The notes beneath the pieces were generated by a model. The model saw only the letters and a program-made list of their open reading frames with translations. It had not been told where the DNA came from and searched no databases. From Acidovorax sp. sif1233 (GTDB lineage: Bacteria > Pseudomonadota > Gammaproteobacteria > Burkholderiales > Burkholderiaceae_C), in the NCBI RefSeq assembly GCF_019218755.1, contig NZ_JAHUWZ010000004.1, forward strand, positions 124,001 to 188,000: a stretch of 64,000 nt of DNA, written 5' to 3'. Each line of letters opens with the position of its first letter. The first letter of the stretch is position 1. Both the position numbers and the translations under genes were made by a program. Below are positions 43,282-51,383 of this stretch, piece after piece.

Positions 43282-44229
43282 ATGGCACTGGAAAATGCGC
43301 TGATGAAGAAAGACTACGCCTCCACCGTTGCGCTTCACGAGCCCGAGCAGGAGCTTGCGCCGGGCGAGCAGTTCACCTTTACAGCGAAGCGCTTGCTCTT
43401 CGAAGGGGCAAACAGCGACTACATCCGTGTTGGTGCGCAAAACGGCACCTTGCTCGCACTGAGCTTTCGCGACCGCAACGGGCACCACACTTACGGCTCG
43501 GGCGTGATGGTGGGGCCTGGCCTTGCACTGTGCGCCGCACACGTGCTCCACGAACACGACTTCTATGACAAGCTCCAAACCGATGAGGCGACACTTGTCG
43601 TGCAAGCGCCACTGTCTGACGGTGGCATGCTGCTTTGGACAGTGCTGCGTATGGCGCTCGTCCCCGACAGCGACCTCGCAGTCTTGTCGATGACTCTGAG
43701 TTCGCCCTACCCCGCAGACCGATGCTTTATGACCGCCTCGCTCACCACGCGAATGCCCACGATTGGCGACGTTCTTACGGTGACGGGTCTCTCAGCTGCA
43801 GGCGACGGTACCGAAACAATAGCGGACGTCACATGCATCGACGTAGCTCCGCAATGTCAATTCGGACGCGTCATCGACCGCTATCTCAACGGGCGGGACC
43901 GCCGCCTTCCAGGACCTTGCCTCGCGGTCGAATGTGCGGTTCCCGGCGGCACGAGTGGCGGACCAGTATTTGATAGCCGGGGCTACCTCGTGGGCCTGTT
44001 GTCTGCCTCCTATGACGGAGCTGAAATTTCATTTGTCTCGCACATTTGGCCGGCGCTCGTTCGCGCGCAAGCGTTTCCCGTGTGGCCCCCAACGCCATAC
44101 AAGCGCCCAAAGCCTGGAACGCTCCTGCACTTGGGAAAGGCGTTTGGCGTCTCAATTGAACGCCCGGACGCTTTCAAGCTCTGCACCTATAACGGAGACA
44201 TCTCACTCGAATACGTGGCATGGGAGTAG
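43282..44229 (+). CDS. Trypsin-like serine protease of the island
   Basis: A 315-residue cytosolic-looking chymotrypsin-fold protease with no signal peptide. The catalytic triad is intact: His87 in LCAAHVLH, Asp131 in PDSDLAVL, Ser225 in GGTSGGPV. Upstream, GSGVMVGPGLALCAAH is the typical beta-barrel strand before the His. The C-terminal 60 residues have no recognised domain. It is island cargo, followed 167 bp later by a HEPN protein on the same strand. Cytosolic trypsin-like proteases occur in several anti-phage systems as activators of an effector. That link is inference. Confidence 0.88.
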   Translation: MALENALMKKDYASTVALHEPEQELAPGEQFTFTAKRLLFEGANSDYIRVGAQNGTLLALSFRDRNGHHTYGSGVMVGPGLALCAAHVLHEHDFYDKLQTDEATLVVQAPLSDGGMLLWTVLRMALVPDSDLAVLSMTLSSPYPADRCFMTASLTTRMPTIGDVLTVTGLSAAGDGTETIADVTCIDVAPQCQFGRVIDRYLNGRDRRLPGPCLAVECAVPGGTSGGPVFDSRGYLVGLLSASYDGAEISFVSHIWPALVRAQAFPVWPPTPYKRPKPGTLLHLGKAFGVSIERPDAFKLCTYNGDISLEYVAWE

Positions 44230-44396
44230 TGCTCAATTTGGGCGTGCCTTCGCTTTGGTTCATAGGGCTCAACCATGAGATTTGGTGCGCAAACAGCACT
44301 GAAAGCGACTCTCGCATCCGTTCTGTATCAACCCACGGTGATGCAATCTTCTGCTTACTCTCGTCCCAAATCTAGGCCTACTCTCCCGTCCACAAC

Positions 44397-45119
44397 ATGC
44401 CGTCTCAAATAGAAAAACTCGAAGCTCACGCCGGGCATCTGCTCGACTCGTTCATTGCATTGCGTGAGAAATACGCGATGCTTGAGCCGATGCTGTTTGA
44501 TCCGGATACCGTCATGACACGAGGCTCCCGCGAGCAGTTCAGGGGATTTCAAATTCTGCGCAATTCATTGTTTTTCTCGTGTGCTCAGGACATCGCGAAG
44601 CTGACGCTTGACGCTGATAAGCGAACTCCCAGCATTCGCAACCTCGTAAGTGCGTTAGACGATGCACTGGTTGTTGCTGAGCTAGAGGAGCGGTACGCGG
44701 TATGGGTGATTCCCTCTGCGGGAGAGGAGAAAGACCCAGAAATTGCCATGGCGCTCAGGGGACTAGAGGAGCGCGAACGAAAGGAACTGAGAGACCAATT
44801 TCGTGAATATGTGGCGGAGCTTCGCACCCTCTGGGCTGAACTGTCCAGTGCACCGGCAGTTTTAGGATTTCTCACTGTTAGAGACAAGGTTTCTGCGCAC
44901 ACGGAGGTCAGATTTGTCGCGGACAAATACCAACTCGTGGATATTGCCAATCTCGGAATTAAATGGAGCGATCTCCGCTTGAGCATCGCGTCAATGCAGC
45001 GACTGGTTGAACTTATAGGTTTTATCGTCCGCAATGCCGGGTTCGCTTGGGACTCGCTAGATCATCAACTATCAAAGGCTTCCATGGCCTTTTGGCGATT
45101 TCCGACCGATGGTTCCTAA
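44397..45119 (+). CDS. HEPN-domain protein, AbiU2-like
   Basis: A 240-residue, almost all-helical protein. LTVRDKVSAHTEV gives a HEPN ribonuclease motif, R162-x5-H168, with the acidic residue after Arg. The helical context (ILRNSLFFSCAQDIAKLTLD, then DKRTPSIRNLVSALDDAL) is like AbiU2-type HEPN proteins, which are linked to abortive infection. The residues needed for RNA cleavage are therefore present, but activity is unproven. It follows the protease gene on the same strand and is convergent with the integrase. A HEPN membership is likely; the AbiU2 subgroup is less certain. Confidence 0.7.
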   Translation: MPSQIEKLEAHAGHLLDSFIALREKYAMLEPMLFDPDTVMTRGSREQFRGFQILRNSLFFSCAQDIAKLTLDADKRTPSIRNLVSALDDALVVAELEERYAVWVIPSAGEEKDPEIAMALRGLEERERKELRDQFREYVAELRTLWAELSSAPAVLGFLTVRDKVSAHTEVRFVADKYQLVDIANLGIKWSDLRLSIASMQRLVELIGFIVRNAGFAWDSLDHQLSKASMAFWRFPTDGS

Positions 45120-45180
45120 CAGACCCCAATCCAATTCCGAAGGCATTGCGATGCATCGCGGCATCCGAACGACGCAACCA

Positions 45181-46362
45181 TCATGGGCTGGCCGACAGTT
45201 TTCCGTGCAGGTAGTCCGCCCACCACTGCATCAACTTCGTGCGGTCCGCCATGTAGGTGGTCCGGTGGTACGCCGCCCGAATTTCGTTCTGTTCCCGATG
45301 CGCGAGCTGTCGCTCAATCACATCCGGGTTCCATCCGTGTTCGTTGGCCACGGTCGAGAACAAGGCCCTGAACCCGTGCGCCGTGGCGATGCTCTTGTAG
45401 CCCATGCGCGCGAGTGCTGAGTTGAAGGTGTTCTCGCTCAGTGGCTTGCTGGGGTAGTAGGGACTGGGGAACACCAGCTCCCGGACGCCGCTGATGGCCT
45501 CGATCCTGGCCAGCACTTCGAGGGCCTGTTTGGACAGCGGCACGCGGTGTTCCTCGCGCATCTTCATGCGCTCTGCGGGGATGGTCCACAAGGCCGCCTT
45601 GCGGTCGAACTCCGCCCAGCGCGCGCCGCGCACTTCCCCGGGCCTGCAGGCCGTCAGCATGAGCATGCGCAGGCCCAGCACGATGCTGGGTGCGCCGTCA
45701 TAGGCCGCGAGTTTGCGCATGAACTCGGGCAGCTCTTTTTCCGCCAGGGCGGCCCGGTGTTGGACGGTGCGAGGCTTGAGGATCTCCGAGGGCACGAGAT
45801 CGAGCATGGGGTTGGTGTCGATGCGCTGGTGCGTTACGGCCCAGCGGTAGATGGCTTTCACGCGCTGCAGCACCCGGCCCGCCTGATCGCTGGCGCCACG
45901 CGCCTCCACCGCCTTGACGGCTTCCATGACCTCCCTGGCCTTCAGGCTGGCCATCGGCCGCGAACCGAGGGTCGGGAACACATCCGATTCGAGAGAAGCC
46001 CGAATGCGGCCCATGGTGACGGGCTCCCAGCGGGTGGACTGGTGTTCGAGCCAGTCGCGGGCCACGGCTTCGAGCGTGTTGCGGTTTTCATGGACGACCC
46101 GGGCCTTTTGTTCCTTGCGGGCCTCCCCCGGGTCTTGGTTGTCCTGCAGGAGCTTGCGGGCCTTGCCCGCGGACTCCCTGGCCATCTTCAGGCTGATGTC
46201 GGGGTAGACGCCAAAGGCCAGGCGCTTTTCTTTTCCGGCGAAGCGGTACTTCATGCGCCAGTAGCGCCCGCCTGCCTTGGTGATTTCGAGATACAGGCCC
46301 AAGCCGTCGGCGTGTTTGCCAGGTTCAGAGAGGGTGCGGAGCTTCGTGTCGGTGAGTTTCAA
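45181..46362 (-). CDS. int: P4-type tyrosine site-specific integrase
   Basis: A 393-residue integrase. The N-terminal DUF4102 arm-binding domain (KLTDTKLRTLSEPGKHADGLGLYLEI, YRFAGKEKRLAFGVYPDI) is followed by the core-binding domain and the catalytic domain. Catalytic residues are in LTACRPGEVRGARW (Arg), AHGFRALFST (His-x-x-Arg), LAHREQNE (second His) and AAYHRTTYMADR (Tyr). All look intact. The TTG at 46360-46362 gives MKLTDTKL; a GTG at 46401 is a longer alternative. It lacks the features of an integron integrase, so it moves the island and not the cassettes. Confidence 0.9.
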   Translation of the reverse strand: MKLTDTKLRTLSEPGKHADGLGLYLEITKAGGRYWRMKYRFAGKEKRLAFGVYPDISLKMARESAGKARKLLQDNQDPGEARKEQKARVVHENRNTLEAVARDWLEHQSTRWEPVTMGRIRASLESDVFPTLGSRPMASLKAREVMEAVKAVEARGASDQAGRVLQRVKAIYRWAVTHQRIDTNPMLDLVPSEILKPRTVQHRAALAEKELPEFMRKLAAYDGAPSIVLGLRMLMLTACRPGEVRGARWAEFDRKAALWTIPAERMKMREEHRVPLSKQALEVLARIEAISGVRELVFPSPYYPSKPLSENTFNSALARMGYKSIATAHGFRALFSTVANEHGWNPDVIERQLAHREQNEIRAAYHRTTYMADRTKLMQWWADYLHGKLSASP

Positions 46363-46404
46363 GGGGGCACCAAAAAGGGCTGGGGGCACAAATGGGGGCA
46401 CATT
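46361..46404. repeat. GGGGGCAC repeat cluster at the right island end
   Basis: Three direct copies of the unit (at 46363, 46382 and 46394) match those at 39766-39850. They lie just upstream of the integrase start. Between here and 46807 I see the right attachment core and one orphan terminator, but no gene. Confidence 0.6.
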
Positions 46405-46462
46405 CTGCCAGCGCCTTTCTAGAAGTGAGTATCCATGCGGCCTAGCGGACAGAATGTGAGAG

Positions 46463-46476
46463 CTGTCGAGGGACCA
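46463..46476 (+). other. Right attachment core (tRNA 3'-end copy, one base shorter)
   Basis: CTGTCGAGGGACCA repeats the tRNA end CTGTCGAGGGGACCA with one G missing, in the same orientation. Confidence 0.5.
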
Positions 46477-46767
46477 CGAGCCCTTTACGAATCAACGACT
46501 TACACCCAACGATCCGTTCCCGGGGACATTGTGGGAGCACGGTACGGCAGTGAGATCGACCCGTGACCTCCCACAGCTGCAGCCCGCTTGCGCCTGCCCT
46601 CGCCGCTTGGCCGGCCCCGCGCCTACGGGCATTGAGACGGCGCTCCGTCCCCCAGCCCGCCATGGATTCATGCGGCGTTGTCTGACAAAAGCAGGCCGTC
46701 AGCCCCCGTACGATTGCTCCGTCGCCCTCCTCTGCGACAACCCTCCCCTCCTTGCCTTGAGCAAGTT

Positions 46768-46796
46768 AAAGCCCGCTGAGTGCGGGCTTTTTTTTC
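46768..46796 (+). terminator. Orphan Rho-independent terminator
   Basis: AAAGCCCGC and GCGGGCTTT pair around TGAGT and are followed by eight T residues. No ORF ends nearby on the plus strand, so it may end an unannotated small RNA. Confidence 0.8.
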
Positions 46797-46807
46797 TTCC
46801 GGGTTTC

Positions 46808-47161
46808 ATGGGCAAAATCGAACCCATGGCAGCCCAGAACATTGTTGACCTCCCCCCTTATCGCCCAGGCATGCTGGATGTATTCCGCCGCCTCTCGAAC
46901 GCGTTCCGCACCCACTGGCGTGACCACGAAAACAAGTACCCCCAGAAGATCATCCTGACAGCCCAGCAGGCAGAGGACTTGTACATCACCCGATGCTATG
47001 GCGCCGTTGCGGACCAGAATCGGAAGGAGCCACCTCCCAAGAGCGAGTTCTGGAGCCGTCCGATTGAGATTTCCGATTCCACGGCAGGCGTGGTGGTCGC
47101 TCATGACGGGACGGAAATGCCGCTCTCGGCTTTCGACCAGATGCCGCCAGCTCGAACCTAG
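46808..47161 (+). CDS. Hypothetical protein
   Basis: A 117-residue soluble protein. It has regular codon use, an RBS-distance start at 46808 (MGKIEPMAAQNIVDLPPYRP) and a mixed-charge sequence (TAQQAEDLYITRCYGAVADQ). No family recognised. The longer upstream reading passes through the orphan terminator and is rejected. It lies just outside the island, as the first chromosomal gene after it. Confidence 0.6.
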   Translation: MGKIEPMAAQNIVDLPPYRPGMLDVFRRLSNAFRTHWRDHENKYPQKIILTAQQAEDLYITRCYGAVADQNRKEPPPKSEFWSRPIEISDSTAGVVVAHDGTEMPLSAFDQMPPART

Positions 47162-47269
47162 GCACGCGGGCGCCGCACCGTTCGTCATCGGGCAGAATCC
47201 GGCCAGGAGCGGACCTGGCGTTGCGCCAGTCGATCCGGATGGCTCATCTGTTCATGTGCTGATTCGTTA

Positions 47270-47734
47270 GTGGAGGCGATTTTGACCCCAGCTGATTTCG
47301 ACGGCCGCAAAGGGCTTCACGCCAGTTGCCATTGCGGCGCCGTGAAGTTCACTTTGCTGTTGACCGATGGATTGCGCAGCGCGCGCCGGTGCAACTGCTC
47401 GTACTGCGGCATGCGGGGCGCGGTAGCAGTCTCTGTCAACCTGGATGACGTTCATGTGCATGCGGGTGAGGACAAACTGACGCTCTATCAATTCAACACA
47501 GGACAGGCCAAGCACTATTTCTGCTCCGTGTGCGGGATATACACCTTTCACTCCCGGCGTTCCGTGCCCACGCAGTATGGTGTGAACGTCGCCTGCATCG
47601 ATGGGCTCAGCCCGTTCGACTTTGACGAGGTGCCTGTGCTGGAAGGTCGCAGCCATCCAAAAGATCGTCCGGGCGGCGTGCCGACCACCGCGGGCTGGAT
47701 CACTTACCGCGCCAACTCCGATCACCACAGCTGA
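47270..47734 (+). CDS. GFA (CENP-V/glutathione-dependent formaldehyde-activating) family protein
   Basis: A 154-residue zinc-binding protein. Zinc-ligand motifs are CHCGAVKF near residue 20, CNCSYC near 42 and CSVCGIYTFH near 85, the standard GFA set. Start is a GTG at 47270; a TTG four codons downstream is an alternative. The family includes formaldehyde-glutathione condensing enzymes, but most bacterial members are uncharacterised. Confidence 0.9.
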   Translation: MEAILTPADFDGRKGLHASCHCGAVKFTLLLTDGLRSARRCNCSYCGMRGAVAVSVNLDDVHVHAGEDKLTLYQFNTGQAKHYFCSVCGIYTFHSRRSVPTQYGVNVACIDGLSPFDFDEVPVLEGRSHPKDRPGGVPTTAGWITYRANSDHHS

Positions 47735-47990
47735 AGGCCTGCCCCTGCATCAGCCGCCTGGCAGCTGACAGCCCGCCATTCTTCGAGAGCGGGGCCGCTC
47801 CCTGCCGCGGTCTACGGTGCAAGATTGCTTTAGGCCTCACCGTACGCGTGGCGTCACCCACACCCAGCGTCACAGTCGCCCGAGGAGAGGCATGTGCCCT
47901 GGTTGCCGAGATACAAGCGCCGTCAGGGCTGCGCAGGCGTGGTGGAGCCGGCCCCCTCGCTCAGGCGGAGCGCCAGCGGCGGCTATGGGC

Positions 47991-48191
47991 TCACATCCTC
48001 GGCGGCTTGCCGACCGGGTCATCGTCCTCGTTCTCAACTTCGCCCTGGTAAGGATCTGGACCGGAGCCATCGGGCAGCTGCGGTGGTGGTGGCAGGGTCG
48101 GCGGTTCGGTGCTGGGCGGCAGATCGCCCGGGGGCAGAGGAAATTCCTCGGGGACTCGGTGGGCGGGGTGTTCGTTGGGGTCGGTGGCCAT
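47991..48191 (-). CDS. Small proline-rich hypothetical protein
   Basis: A 66-residue acidic, Pro-rich protein (PPTLPPPPQLPDGSGPD; ending NEDDDPVGKPPRM). The start at 48189-48191 is preferred over a longer reading that lacks coding character. Low complexity makes the call uncertain. No domain visible. Confidence 0.45.
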   Translation of the reverse strand: MATDPNEHPAHRVPEEFPLPPGDLPPSTEPPTLPPPPQLPDGSGPDPYQGEVENEDDDPVGKPPRM

Positions 48192-48481
48192 GGTGCGCTC
48201 CTTGGGCAGAAAGCCCATTGGGCGCCGTACCGTGGCGTGCTGCCGTAGGAGGCGGGCCACAAACCAAGCCCGCCAGAGGATGCACTCCGATGGGAGAGCC
48301 GTAGCTGAAAGCACCACGCGCCAGGCCGGATGCCGTGCTCGACCCGGCCCATCGCGCGCATTTGAACCCGGACACTCGCAACCAAGGCACGGCCCCAGGC
48401 GTGAAAGACGTCCGGGCGGGGGCCGATCTTGGACCACCGCGCCCTGCTTCCGGCCACGAAGGCGTCCTCTAAGATAGCCGC

Positions 48482-49315
48482 GTGTCCACACCGCCACCAT
48501 CCCCTCCTCTGCCCGCCGCTTCCTTTTCAGAGCCTTCCGCCAGCGTGCTGGCGCAAGCGCTCGGGTTGCCCGTCTTCACATCGCCCTGGCACACGCCGCA
48601 CTACCCTGATGGTGCCGTGGGCCCCTGGCGGATCAGGCGTGGCGGCGTCGGGCTGGACTGCGGCTACCACAGCGGCCCGTGTGTCGCCTCGGGTTCAGCC
48701 GTGCTGATGCGCGAGAACGGCGAGGGCGGGTGGGACACCTGGATGTCGCTCTCGCCCATGGAAATCGAAAGCCAGGAGCTGCCCTTGCGCCACGTCCGCG
48801 GCCACGTCGTCGTGATGGGGCTGGGCATGGGCTGGGTTGCGGCCAACATGGCGCTGCAGCCGGCGGTGGACCGCGTGACGGTGGTCGAGCGGGACCAGGA
48901 CGTGCTGCAGCTGTTTGGCCTGTGCCGTGTGCTGGAGGGGCTGCCCGATGCCGCCGCGCGCAAGGTGGCACTGGTTCAGTCCGATGCGCTGCAATGGCAA
49001 CCCCAGGGCGCGCCCGTCGATTTTCTGTATGCCGACATCTGGCTCGGGCTGGCCGAACCCCAGGCCCTGGCGGATGTGCAGCGCATGCAGTCGAACGTGC
49101 ACGCGCAGCAGGTGTACTTCTGGGGCCAGGAACTGGTGCTGGGGAAGATGGCCCGCAGCCAGGCAGAACCTGGAACCCCGCAGTGGGCCCCGGCAGTCGG
49201 GCACGCGGTGCGAGAGACGGGCTTGCCCTTGCTGGCGCACGCCGAGCCCGGCTATGCCGAACTGGTGGCGCGTGTGCTGCAGTGGCGCGAAGGCCGGGGT
49301 TCGGCCACCGGGTGA
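48482..49315 (+). CDS. SAM-dependent methyltransferase-like (spermidine-synthase-type fold)
   Basis: A 277-residue protein from a GTG start at 48482. The Rossmann core is seen in VRGHVVVMGLGMGWVAANMAL (glycine motif), RVTVVERDQDVLQLF (acidic end of strand 2) and FLYADIWLGLAEPQAL (strand 4). The layout resembles spermidine-synthase-like methyltransferase folds. The substrate is unknown. A Pro/Ser-rich N-terminal 25 residues precede the domain. Confidence 0.75.
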   Translation: MSTPPPSPPLPAASFSEPSASVLAQALGLPVFTSPWHTPHYPDGAVGPWRIRRGGVGLDCGYHSGPCVASGSAVLMRENGEGGWDTWMSLSPMEIESQELPLRHVRGHVVVMGLGMGWVAANMALQPAVDRVTVVERDQDVLQLFGLCRVLEGLPDAAARKVALVQSDALQWQPQGAPVDFLYADIWLGLAEPQALADVQRMQSNVHAQQVYFWGQELVLGKMARSQAEPGTPQWAPAVGHAVRETGLPLLAHAEPGYAELVARVLQWREGRGSATG

Positions 49316-49367
49316 CCGGCGGGCAGGCAGGCCCACCGCAGGCCACCCATCTCCTGGGGCATGGTCG

Positions 49368-49583
49368 TCATTTGAGCCACTTGCGCCGGGCGCGCGGCTG
49401 GACGGTGATGTCCACGGTCTGGTGCACGGCGGGTTTGCCGCTGGCGGTATCGGTTTCCACGACGTCTTCCAGGTCGATGTCCTTGACATCGGAATCGGTG
49501 GTTTCTTCGAGGTCTTCCAGGATGGCGCTGACCTTGCGTTCAGCCTCGTCGACTTCGGATTGGGGCAGCGGGGGAATGCGCAT
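49368..49583 (-). CDS. Small acidic hypothetical protein
   Basis: A 71-residue protein, start at 49581-49583, with an acidic centre (ERKVSAILEDLEETTDSDVKDIDLEDVVETD) and a basic end (PRARRKWLK). No family recognised. Its charge pattern suggests a small binding or regulatory protein. It is convergent with the methyltransferase gene. Confidence 0.6.
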   Translation of the reverse strand: MRIPPLPQSEVDEAERKVSAILEDLEETTDSDVKDIDLEDVVETDTASGKPAVHQTVDITVQPRARRKWLK

Positions 49584-49914
49584 GGGCGACTCCTGTAGGG
49601 GCTGTGGTGGGTATATCGATCGGTGCAGCGTCCAGCGGACGGCCACCGCTCCTGCCCCCCGGCGCGGGGCCGCGCCCGGGCGGGCATCGGGGATGCCAGC
49701 GTGCCATCCCTCCATGGCTTCCACGGTAGAAAAGGCGGCGGCGCGATGACGTAGGCCACCGCGAGGTTCGGGTGTGGGAATCGCGGTAGCACAACCCAGG
49801 CATCGCCCCGCGCCGAGCCGCCATCGGGTGGGCAAGGGATCGGAGAGAGGGCCGCGCCCGCCAGACTGGAGCCTGTCCGCGACGGAACCGTCGCGGCGGG
49901 CAACGCCCGCCGTG
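49584..49914. other. Intergenic region, no gene seen
   Basis: The region is GC-rich. No convincing ORF, RNA or repeat is visible. It holds the upstream region of the small minus-strand gene. Confidence 0.5.
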
Positions 49915-50805
49915 TCAGGCCGGATGCGGCGCGGCGTGCCCCGGTGCGGCGGACCGCCCCGCCGTGAACGCGCTTCCCATCGACGCCGCCACGATGCAGC
50001 CGATGGCCAGCCATTGCAGCAGGCTCAGGTGCTCGTCCAGCAGGCCCACGGCCAGCACGGCGGCCACGGCGGGCTCCATGCTGATCATGATGCCGAAAGC
50101 CTCCTTGGGCAGGCGCTTGAGCGCCATCATCTCCAGCGAGATCGGAATGGCGCTGGAGACCGCCGCCACCGCCACCCCGATGAGCAGCAAGGCCGGCGAC
50201 AGCAGCGCAGCGCCCGCATGCGCCACGCCCACCGGCACCACCACCAGCGCCGCCACCAGGAGGCCCAGCGATACCGAATGCCCCGCGTGCAGGTGCCCGG
50301 CGCGCTTGCCGAACACGATGTACAGAGCCCAGAATACGGCCGCGCCCAGGGCATACAGCACCCCCACCGGGTCCAGGGTGCTGCCGTTGAGCCCCAGCGG
50401 CAGCAGCATGCCCAGCCCGGCCATCGCCAGGGCCACCCACACGAAATCCACCGCGCGGCGCGACGACCAGATGGCCACCGCCAGGGGCCCCGAGAATTCG
50501 ATGGCCACGGCCAGGCCAAACGGCAGCGTGCGCAGCGACATGTAGAACATCAGGTTCATCCCCCCGAGCGCCGCGCCATAGCAGGCAAGGGCTGCGGCAT
50601 CCGCGCGCGACAGCCGCCAGCGCCACGGCCGCCACAGCAGCAGCACCAGCACGGCGGAAAAACCCACGCGCAAGGCGGTCGTGCCCTGCGCGCCCACGGC
50701 GGGAAACAGCAGCTGCTTGGCCCAGGACGTGCCAATGCCCAGGGCGGTGACGGAGCCGAGAACAGCCAGGAAGGGAAAGAATCGTTGAAAGCGCGACGCG
50801 GTCAT
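49915..50805 (-). CDS. rhtA: EamA-family exporter, RhtA-like
   Basis: A 296-residue inner-membrane transporter of the DMT superfamily with ten predicted helices and two EamA domains. The sequence resembles RhtA, which exports threonine and homoserine. It shows the first-repeat motif SLRTLPFGLAVAIEFSGPLAVA and the second-repeat LALSISMEP-type region. It is divergent from an Lrp-type regulator, which is a common arrangement for amino-acid exporters. Confidence 0.88.
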   Translation of the reverse strand: MTASRFQRFFPFLAVLGSVTALGIGTSWAKQLLFPAVGAQGTTALRVGFSAVLVLLLWRPWRWRLSRADAAALACYGAALGGMNLMFYMSLRTLPFGLAVAIEFSGPLAVAIWSSRRAVDFVWVALAMAGLGMLLPLGLNGSTLDPVGVLYALGAAVFWALYIVFGKRAGHLHAGHSVSLGLLVAALVVVPVGVAHAGAALLSPALLLIGVAVAAVSSAIPISLEMMALKRLPKEAFGIMISMEPAVAAVLAVGLLDEHLSLLQWLAIGCIVAASMGSAFTAGRSAAPGHAAPHPA

Positions 50806-50893
50806 GGGTAAAAATATAGTTCGACCCGTGCGTGCTTTTTTCTCTTATTTCGGGCCATGCACGCAACTTTCGCTCGCTGCTTGAGAGGATTCC

Positions 50894-51379
50894 ATGCCCA
50901 CCCCGCCCCCGCTCGACCGCTTCGACCTCGCGATCCTGGACATCCTGCAGACCGACAACACCACGCCCCAGCGGGTGATTGCGCAGGCGGTGAACCTGTC
51001 GGCGCCCGCCGTGCAGCGGCGCATCCGGCGGCTGCACGACAGCGGCGTCATCCGCGCCAACGTGGCCGTGCTCGACCCGGTGAAAGTGGGCATGCCGCTG
51101 ACCATCGTGCTGGAGGTGCACCTGGAGAACGAGCGCCCCGACCGCACTGCCCCGCTGCGCGCGCGCATCGCGGCCGAGGGCGCGGTGCAGCAGTGCTACA
51201 GCGTGACGGGGGAGGCCGACTACCTGCTGGTGGTCACCGTGGCGTCGATGGCGGACTACGAGGCCCTGACGCAGCGGCTGTTCGAGGGGGATGACAATGT
51301 GCGGCGCTTTCGCACCTCGGTGGCGCTGGGCAGCCTCAAGTCGGGCCTGCGGGTGCCGCTGGACAGGGCGCTGGCCTGA
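50894..51379 (+). CDS. Lrp/AsnC family transcriptional regulator
   Basis: A 161-residue regulator. The N-terminal helix-turn-helix (residues 10-65, LDRFDLAILDILQTDNTTPQRVIAQAVNLSAPAVQRRIRRL) is followed by an amino-acid-binding RAM domain (about 75-155, YSVTGEADYLLVVTVASMADYEAL). It diverges from the RhtA-like exporter across about 88 bp. The likely model is amino-acid-dependent control of that exporter. Confidence 0.92.
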   Translation: MPTPPPLDRFDLAILDILQTDNTTPQRVIAQAVNLSAPAVQRRIRRLHDSGVIRANVAVLDPVKVGMPLTIVLEVHLENERPDRTAPLRARIAAEGAVQQCYSVTGEADYLLVVTVASMADYEALTQRLFEGDDNVRRFRTSVALGSLKSGLRVPLDRALA

Positions 51380-51383
51380 CTGG

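Larger units (their letters stand above)
39640..46476. mobile_element. Genomic island integrated at tRNA-Arg(CCT)
   Basis: About 6.8 kb bounded by CTGTCGAGGGGACCA (39640-39654, tRNA 3' end) and the near-identical CTGTCGAGGGACCA (46463-46476). Both are in the same orientation. A P4-type tyrosine integrase lies at the right end. GGGGGCAC repeats, resembling arm-type recombinase sites, lie near both ends. The interior genes have visibly lower G+C than the flanking chromosome. Cargo: hypothetical genes, two attC-bearing cassettes, a serine hydrolase, a trypsin-like protease and a HEPN protein. The right boundary is the weaker one, because its copy lacks one base. Confidence 0.75.

Noticed and set aside
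45145-45165. GCGATGCATCGC palindrome near the HEPN gene end
   Set aside because: No T run or known site follows it; a 12-bp palindrome can occur by chance.
45181-46401. Integrase as an integron integrase (IntI)
   Set aside because: The DUF4102 N-terminal domain and tRNA-linked position are P4-type. The attC sites therefore have no matching recombinase here.
46529-46807. Long upstream extension of the hypothetical gene at 46808
   Set aside because: It runs through a strong Rho-independent terminator, and its sequence is Arg/Pro-rich with no coding character.
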